From contig CAYWNA010000340.1 in assembly GCA_964459305.1 (NCBI GenBank), positions 1-12,387 on the forward strand: a stretch of 12,387 nucleotides of DNA, read 5' to 3'. The notes beneath the pieces are model-generated. The model was not told the origin of the DNA. It was given only the letters and a program-made list of their open reading frames with translations, and ran no database searches. Origin of the DNA: CAYWNA01 sp964459305 (GTDB lineage: Bacteria; Planctomycetota; Planctomycetia; Pirellulales; Pirellulaceae). The translations under genes and the position numbers were made by a program. Below are positions 7,274 through 12,387 of the stretch, one piece after another; the stretch's first letter is position 1, and each line of letters starts with the position of its first letter.

Positions 7274-10024
7274 TCATCGTTGTTCTTCCGGCAGGGGCGG
7301 GATGCCGATGGCGGATTCCCAGGTCGGCACAGGGCGGAAGTTGGGGTGGGCCTTGTCTTTGAGGTTGCGGCGTCCGTAGTAGGAACCGTAATACTGAGCA
7401 TTCGTGTCGACCCAGTTCGATATCTTCAGCAGTTCTTCGGGCTTCAGGTTCACGTCCTTGTGCGATTCGATCAGTCTTTCGAGCCGCTCCATGCGTGCCT
7501 CGTCTCCGGCGAGTTGAACCTTGTCGGGGGCCAGCATGGCGATCAGTAAGCTGTTGTGCGAACCGAGACTCCGCGCCGGCAAGTAACGAATGTTGCCCGC
7601 CTTCGGATGGTTCTCGCCAATCGTTGGAACGAGGCCGGGATTGATGCGGTCCTTTCGGGCGCCGCGCCGCTCGGGCAATAGGTTTTCGTACGACGCAGAG
7701 AAAAACGTCGTCAGACGGCCGGTCAGGTCAAGTCCGCCGTCCTTGCGTGTCTCGTTATGGCACTCGACACAGTGCCGATCCAGAACCGGTTGTACGTCCG
7801 TCGGATAGTGAAGTGGGCGACGCCCGGTTGTTTCGCCGATCTGTGGACCGGGCAGCGACGGCTTGCGAGCCAAGGCAAGCGGGGCGTACGACCACGACGT
7901 CGGCACCGCGTCCGGGGTTTCGTGACAGCCGATGCACGCGCGCGTCTCGCCCGGCATATAGTTCACGAACGTGCGTTCGGTCTGGACGGCCAGGTAGTTC
8001 TCGTCCAACGCTTGGAAGAAGATGTTCGCATTGGCGGGAACCAGGAAATGGGCACTGCCGTCCTCTTCGACCGGAACCACACCGTGCTGCACCTTCAGTC
8101 CCAGGGCCCCATCCTTCGAAACTACTGCATACTGCTGATCGTAAGAGTCCGCCTTTCCCCGACTGTGCCGCCGGGCGCTCCATGGACGCGGAATCTGTTC
8201 GAGCACGCGAAGATACTTGATCTCGCCCGGCTCGACGTCTTCCATCCCGTGGTAGATATTGGTAACGACGCACTTGGCCAGGTTCTTTTCGGCAAGCCGC
8301 TGATCGGTCGCCGAACGCAACACGGGCGGCACGTCGCGCGGTGCGAGCGGGACCGGCTGCCAGCAAGAGATTTGCGGGTCGCGATAGAACGGCTTGAGCT
8401 TGCCGGTCGCATCGGTGGCCGTCGCGTCGAGCGTGTAGAGGCCATAGCCGCCCGTCTGGTAAGACGCTCCGAAGCCGCGCGGTTTATGGGCGACCAAGAC
8501 GAAGTTCTCGTTGATGGGATAAGGATCACGGAACAGCGGGCCTCGGCCCGAACGGTCCACGATCACTCTGTCCGGATTGTCGGGTTCCTGGAAATGCCAA
8601 CCGCCCTCGGCGAGGATCTTGACCTCCGGCGTCAGATAGGTCATCGGCTCGTCCGTGCGGATCGGCTGGCTCATGTCGATCCGAATAACGGTCCCCAAGG
8701 CGTTCTGCGGATAGTGAGGGCATCCGAGCAAGACGTACTTGTCCGCGGTGCCGGGGATCGCCCGAGCCTGGATCATGGTCGAGGGGAACGGGACGTCGTT
8801 GCCGTAGATCTCGGAAGACGCGGTTCCGTCGGGTCGCACGGCCCAGATGCACTTCGCGACAACGGCCCCTTTGTCAACGTACTCCCAGCGGGCGTACATG
8901 ATTCGACCGTCCGCCAGGAGCGTTGGAGTGAACTCGCTCAATGCGCCGAAGCTTAACTGCTTGAGATTCCCGCCATCGGCATCCACGCGGTAAAGCACGG
9001 GCGATGTGAAGGCATCCCCGCCATGGCAGAGCGTGCTGGCCTGACAGCGTGTCGACACGAATGCAATTCCGCCGTCGGGCAGATAACAGGGATGCATGTC
9101 ATCGGTGCCGTTGTGATAACCCAGCCGGTATTTCTCGATGAGTTGGGCCTCGTTCTCCGGGGCGTGCAGCACCTGCCTCAAGCCCGTTCCGTCGACTCTC
9201 ACCTCGTAGATGCGATAGCCTTCGTCCGCGGAGCGTTTCCAGTCGAAGACGATCCTCGTCGCATCGAACGAAAGGTCGAACCGGCCGAAGATGCCCCCCT
9301 GCAACTCTGTGGCAATCTGTCGTTCCGAGCCGTCTATCAACGAGAGAACGAAAATGCCGCCGCCGGGCGTCCAGCGCGAGTCGAGATACTCCGTGTAGTA
9401 GTGGCTTGCCGTGTATGGAATCCGCTTGATGAACAAGAGCTCGTCGACCCCCAACTTCTCGCGGAGCTTCGCCCGGTTCTCGGCCATCTCCGGCTGAAGC
9501 ATGGCAACCCGCTCTTCGATGCCGACCCCGGCGTCCGGGTACAGTTTCTCGAAGGCCTTCTTGTTCCACTGTTTTTCGCTGTCGGAGATGACCAAACCGG
9601 CAAGATGGGGCGAGCTTCCGACGGCCTGAATGCGGATCGAGTTCTTGCCCGCGACCAGATCGAACGGCCCGCAGGTATCCCACGAAAGCGCATCGGCAAA
9701 GAAGCCACCGGTTACACGTTTCATGAAGGTCCCGGCTTGCTGCTGGCCGTTGACAAACAGCCGGACCGGCCTGGCGCCGGCAGAGGCATACAGCGTGTGG
9801 AGGTAATACTCGCCGGCCGTTTTGACGTCGAAATCCCACTGCTGCATCCCGCCCGTACCGTGGCAAACGACCAGATCACTGTAGGCCTTTTCGATCGAGA
9901 CGACGTGTGGGCTCTTGGCCGAATGCTCGCGAGCGGGGATGGCGATCTCGGCCTCGACGGCTTGATCGAGGCTGGCGAAGAACAGTAGGGCGGTACCGGC
10001 TGCAATCATTAGATAATTACGCAT
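7274..10024 (-). CDS. HzsA-related protein: carbohydrate-binding-like domain, TolB-like propeller and two c-type haem sites
   Basis: A 916-residue exported protein. After a Sec signal (1 to about 25, cleavage after VEA), residues about 40-147 form a beta-sandwich like carbohydrate-binding modules (QQWDFDVKTAGEYYLHTLY). Residues about 195-560 are a TolB-like beta-propeller with the block YHNGTDDMHPCYLPDG (303-318) and WEYVDKG, which are typical of proteins related to the alpha subunit of anammox hydrazine synthase. Two haem-attachment motifs follow: CIGCH (697-701) and CVECH (752-756). The second sits in the PxLDxHCxxCH context of planctomycete cytochrome domains. Two c haems also match the known HzsA layout, but a hydrazine role is very unlikely in this CAZyme setting; electron transfer or redox chemistry on glycans is a guess. 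I chose the ATG at 10024 because GGAG precedes it by eight bases and the signal peptide then starts cleanly; ATG 10045 is an alternative. Confidence 0.87.
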   Translation of the reverse strand: MRNYLMIAAGTALLFFASLDQAVEAEIAIPAREHSAKSPHVVSIEKAYSDLVVCHGTGGMQQWDFDVKTAGEYYLHTLYASAGARPVRLFVNGQQQAGTFMKRVTGGFFADALSWDTCGPFDLVAGKNSIRIQAVGSSPHLAGLVISDSEKQWNKKAFEKLYPDAGVGIEERVAMLQPEMAENRAKLREKLGVDELLFIKRIPYTASHYYTEYLDSRWTPGGGIFVLSLIDGSERQIATELQGGIFGRFDLSFDATRIVFDWKRSADEGYRIYEVRVDGTGLRQVLHAPENEAQLIEKYRLGYHNGTDDMHPCYLPDGGIAFVSTRCQASTLCHGGDAFTSPVLYRVDADGGNLKQLSFGALSEFTPTLLADGRIMYARWEYVDKGAVVAKCIWAVRPDGTASSEIYGNDVPFPSTMIQARAIPGTADKYVLLGCPHYPQNALGTVIRIDMSQPIRTDEPMTYLTPEVKILAEGGWHFQEPDNPDRVIVDRSGRGPLFRDPYPINENFVLVAHKPRGFGASYQTGGYGLYTLDATATDATGKLKPFYRDPQISCWQPVPLAPRDVPPVLRSATDQRLAEKNLAKCVVTNIYHGMEDVEPGEIKYLRVLEQIPRPWSARRHSRGKADSYDQQYAVVSKDGALGLKVQHGVVPVEEDGSAHFLVPANANIFFQALDENYLAVQTERTFVNYMPGETRACIGCHETPDAVPTSWSYAPLALARKPSLPGPQIGETTGRRPLHYPTDVQPVLDRHCVECHNETRKDGGLDLTGRLTTFFSASYENLLPERRGARKDRINPGLVPTIGENHPKAGNIRYLPARSLGSHNSLLIAMLAPDKVQLAGDEARMERLERLIESHKDVNLKPEELLKISNWVDTNAQYYGSYYGRRNLKDKAHPNFRPVPTWESAIGIPPLPEEQR

Positions 10025-10032
10025 ACAGAGCT

Positions 10033-10036
10033 CTCC
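10033..10036 (-). promoter_or_regulatory. Ribosome binding site deciding the start of the HzsA-related gene
   Basis: GGAG ends eight bases before the ATG at 10024. The upstream in-frame ATG at 10045 has only GAGGAA about 13 bases away, a poorer spacing, so the shorter form is preferred. Confidence 0.55.
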
Positions 10037-10061
10037 ATATTTCATCTACTTGTCGGCTTCC

Positions 10062-12200
10062 TCACTTGGCGGGAACGATGCCCAACTCGTTGACGACGAC
10101 GTGGTCCATTTGATCGCTCGGGGCGACCTTGGTGGCCACGAACTTGAAGTAGCGGGCGCGCGCCGACCGCTTCAACTCGACGCGCTGCTGAACCGGATTG
10201 TTGACGATGTTGCCGAAATCGCCCGCGGCCACTGTCTCGCCCCAGGCGCTCCCGTCGCGGCTGAGATACAACTCGAAGGCACTGACGCGGCCGTTAAGCG
10301 GTTGGGGACGCGGGAGGTAGGTGAAGGCCGCCACGTCGATCTCCTCGCCCATGTCGATGACCACGAACTGCGGCGGCGATCCGTTCTTTCTGTTCTGGTC
10401 GCTGAACCACGTGTGCCACGCGGTGTCGGGATTCTCGTCGATGACGTTTTCCGCAGATCCGCCCGGGCCCTGGGTGCTCGCCTCGATCACCTTCCATTTC
10501 GTCTTGGCCATGCCAAGAGTGGCGGTCGCAGTGCCGCCGGCCTCCTCGCTGGCGAATGCCCGCGCCCGGACCGTGCCGCCGTGGGGCAAGGCGAAGGGTC
10601 GCTCGAACAAGGCCGACTGCCTGGTCGGCTCGCCGCCATCTAGCGTGTAGCGGATGTCCGGCCCGGCCGGATCGCAGGTGATCGTCACCATGCCCGCTCG
10701 CTCACGCGCGATACGCGGCAGACTCAGGCGGATCGGCTCGGCGTGCAGTGCCATCTCGCTGATCGCCGGGCAAACCGGCCCGGCCAGGCGCAGCCGCACT
10801 CTGCTGGCCTCCATGGGTGCGCCGCGCCACAGACGACGACTGCCGATCGCCTGGCCTTTGGCGAACTCGACCCACTGGTCGTCCACCCATTTGTCCAGCG
10901 CCCAGGTGTCGACGCGCTGGCCCAGCGGAAGGTACTCTCGCAATGAAACAACGTTGAATCGAGTCGGCTTCTTCAGCGTCAGAATCAGCTCGGGCTTGGA
11001 GACGCCGTTGTCGGTCGACCAGTACGTCTGGCGGTTGCCGTCGAGCACGTTGCCGGCAGCGAACCGCCGGCTCTCACCGCGCACACTGCTTCCTTCGACT
11101 CGGGCCCCCTGCGCCAGATCGACGCCGAACGTCTGGTCCATGATCTTCCGGAAACCGCGCAAGGCGTGGACGTCGTTTTCGTGAATCCGCCCGCGTCGGT
11201 CGGGTGGCAGGTTCAGCAGAAACGACGCCCCCCGCCCCACACTCAAGTAGTAAAGGTTGACAATGTTCTCCGGCGACCGAACGCGTGCGTCCTGGTTGGC
11301 ATGATAGAACCAGCCGGGTCGGATCGACACGTCGGCCTCGGCCGGCATCCAGAACTTCCCGTCGCGATGGCCGTTGGTCGCTTCTTGGTAGACCGTGTTG
11401 CCCGGCTGCGGCTTGGTTTCCCCGGCACGCGCCCTCGGCGAATAGGTGGCCCAGCAGGGATCGCCGGCAAAGCCGCTTTCGTTGCCCACCCAACGAACAT
11501 CACCCACGTCCGAAAAGATCACAGCGTCGGGCTGCGACTCGTGTACCATTGCCCAGGTCGTGTCCCAGTCGTAATAGGTGGAGCGGTCAATGCGACGCGT
11601 CTCTCTCGCGCCTCCATAGTAGCCGTCGCCGCCGTTCGCGCCGTCGAACCACACCTCAAAGACCGGCCCGTACTGGGTCAGTAACTCGGTCAGTTGATTG
11701 CGAAAGTACGTAATGTATTCAGGCCGCGCATAGTCCTTGTGATTGCGATCCCACGGCGACAGATACACACCGAACTTCAGGCCGTGTTTCTTGCAGGCCG
11801 CCGAGATGTCGCGAACCACGTCGCCCTGACCGTTCTGCCACGTGCTGTTCTTCACCGAGTGCTCGGTGTACTTGCTGGGCCACAGGCAGAAGCCGTCGTG
11901 ATGCTTGCAGGTCAAGATCAGCCCCTTCATCCCCGCCTCCGCGGCCGTGCGCACGATCTGCTCCGGATCGTAGTCCGTCGGATTGAACATGTCGGGACTC
12001 TCGTCGCCGTAGCCCCATTCCTTGTCCGTGAAGGTGTTGATCGTGAAGTGCAGGAAGCCATAGAACTCCAACTCGTGCCAAAGCAGTTGCCGCTGGTTGG
12101 GCAGCGCCCCATAGGGTTCGGGCGGGCGCACCTCGGCACGCACCTCGCCAACAACCAACCCCAACAGCAGCACGCCATAGCATCCAATTCGAGTCAACAT
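10062..12200 (-). CDS. Secreted alpha-L-fucosidase (GH29) with two discoidin domains
   Basis: The 712-residue product hydrolyses terminal alpha-L-fucose. Residues 1-22 are a Sec signal (cleavage after VRA). Residues about 30-355 are the GH29 barrel: the substrate-pocket CKHHDGFCLWPSKY (98-111), the nucleophile Asp186 in FEVWFDGANG, and the probable acid/base Glu288 in MPAEADVSIRPGWFYH. This last motif is characteristic of subfamily B, which favours alpha-1,3/1,4-linked fucose. Residues about 360-488 form a first F5/8-type C (discoidin) domain, 492-562 a chitobiase/hexosaminidase C-terminal-like module (IRYTLDGGEPT), and 565-708 a second discoidin domain (VIDENPDTAWHT, ARYFKFVAT). These likely hold the enzyme on glycan. 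The ATG at 12200 has GAGGAGGT nine bases upstream. The stop is 37 nt before the HzsA-related start, suggesting co-transcription. Key residues are all present. Confidence 0.95.
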   Translation of the reverse strand: MLTRIGCYGVLLLGLVVGEVRAEVRPPEPYGALPNQRQLLWHELEFYGFLHFTINTFTDKEWGYGDESPDMFNPTDYDPEQIVRTAAEAGMKGLILTCKHHDGFCLWPSKYTEHSVKNSTWQNGQGDVVRDISAACKKHGLKFGVYLSPWDRNHKDYARPEYITYFRNQLTELLTQYGPVFEVWFDGANGGDGYYGGARETRRIDRSTYYDWDTTWAMVHESQPDAVIFSDVGDVRWVGNESGFAGDPCWATYSPRARAGETKPQPGNTVYQEATNGHRDGKFWMPAEADVSIRPGWFYHANQDARVRSPENIVNLYYLSVGRGASFLLNLPPDRRGRIHENDVHALRGFRKIMDQTFGVDLAQGARVEGSSVRGESRRFAAGNVLDGNRQTYWSTDNGVSKPELILTLKKPTRFNVVSLREYLPLGQRVDTWALDKWVDDQWVEFAKGQAIGSRRLWRGAPMEASRVRLRLAGPVCPAISEMALHAEPIRLSLPRIARERAGMVTITCDPAGPDIRYTLDGGEPTRQSALFERPFALPHGGTVRARAFASEEAGGTATATLGMAKTKWKVIEASTQGPGGSAENVIDENPDTAWHTWFSDQNRKNGSPPQFVVIDMGEEIDVAAFTYLPRPQPLNGRVSAFELYLSRDGSAWGETVAAGDFGNIVNNPVQQRVELKRSARARYFKFVATKVAPSDQMDHVVVNELGIVPAK

Positions 12201-12279
12201 GACGTCAGTACCTCCTCGTCAATCGCAACCATTGAGGCCCCGGCTCGTGCCAGGAACAATGCAGCTCCCGGCTCCCCGA
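12201..12279. promoter_or_regulatory. Short leader of the fucosidase gene
   Basis: A 79-nt spacer between the upstream propeller gene and the fucosidase. It holds the strong Shine-Dalgarno GAGGAGGT (12210-12217). I see no convincing hairpin terminator, and no clear -35/-10 pair, so readthrough from the upstream gene is possible. Confidence 0.4.
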
Positions 12280-12387
12280 TTATTCTACACGATACAAGTG
12301 CGTCTTGGTGCGAAGGATGAGTGCGTTGCCGGCCACGGCCGGCGAGGCCATGAAGCCGGCGTCGAGTTGGTTGACTGCCAGTTCCTT
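12280..12387 (-). CDS. PQQ-like beta-propeller protein, C-terminal end only
   Basis: Only the last 35 codons and the TAA stop (12280-12282) are inside the window; the 5' part lies beyond the right edge. The visible residues include LDAGFMASPAVAGN followed by a strand ending LRTKTHLYRVE. This is the typical last blade and terminus of PQQ-binding-like WD40-type propeller proteins, which are very common as exported proteins in planctomycetes. Function cannot be said from this fragment; many such proteins lack any proven quinone cofactor. It ends 79 nt before the fucosidase start on the same strand, so it could be the first gene of the same transcript. Confidence 0.75.
   Translation of the reverse strand, partial: KELAVNQLDAGFMASPAVAGNALILRTKTHLYRVE

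Noticed and set aside
7757..8956. Long plus-strand open frame (399 codons) opposite the HzsA-related gene
   Set aside because: It is antisense to well-supported coding sequence with the CVECH motif and propeller, and its translation has no recognisable domain; GC-rich codon bias on the minus strand explains it.
9023..9988. Plus-strand open frame of 321 codons
   Set aside because: Antisense shadow of the N-terminal half of the HzsA-related gene; no signal, motif or domain is visible.
12324..12339. Palindrome of GCCGGCC and GGCCGGC with a two-base centre
   Set aside because: It falls inside the coding end of the propeller gene, where Ala/Gly/Val codons (SPAVAGN) produce it; it is not followed by a T-run.
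1..12387. Search for tRNA or rRNA genes, CRISPR arrays, transposases and attachment sites
   Set aside because: Nothing resembling these was seen by reading; the only exact long repeat is the gap-flanking 55-bp pair.

Overview
This window looks like a scaffold from a metagenome-assembled or draft genome of a planctomycete (Planctomycetota, probably of the Pirellulales type). The evidence is the mix of gene families: an exported Gfo/Idh/MocA oxidoreductase with a twin-arginine signal, a DUF6807 ('PmoA-like') protein, a hydrazine-synthase-alpha-related (HzsA-related) propeller/cytochrome protein, and secreted glycoside hydrolases with discoidin domains. The base composition is moderately GC-rich. 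A 100-N gap flanked by two identical 55-bp copies shows the scaffold was joined across a short contig overlap.

All recognisable genes are on the minus strand, so transcription runs from high to low coordinates. In that order: the last 35 codons of a PQQ-like beta-propeller protein (12280-12387, cut by the window); a GH29 alpha-L-fucosidase with two F5/8-type C (discoidin) modules and a chitobiase-C-like module (10062-12200); a 916-residue HzsA-related protein with a carbohydrate-binding-like N-terminus, a TolB-like propeller and two CxxCH haem sites (7274-10024); and a GH2-type glycoside hydrolase (4614-7238). These last three genes are 35-37 nt apart and each has a convincing Shine-Dalgarno, so they probably form one operon. 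After a 340-nt spacer come the Gfo/Idh/MocA oxidoreductase (3011-4273), a fusion of FG-GAP-like propeller and DUF6807 (844-2721), and the first 216 codons of a secreted protein that may belong to a transglutaminase-like family (1-648, cut by the window).

Taken together, this is a set of exported enzymes that probably dismantles a fucose-containing polysaccharide or glycoprotein glycan. The fucosidase removes terminal fucose, the GH2 enzyme cleaves another linkage, and the Gfo/Idh/MocA and DUF6807 proteins may process or sense the released sugars. The role of the dihaem HzsA-related protein is unknown. Every intact protein begins with a Sec or Tat signal, so the chemistry is placed outside the cytoplasm.

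The 340-nt spacer is the oddest non-genic stretch. Directly after two tandem in-frame TGA stops of the GH2 gene lies a 39-codon open tail that reads like the C-terminus of a planctomycete sulfatase-type protein. It may be a relic of a lost neighbour. No tRNA, rRNA, CRISPR array or insertion sequence was seen.
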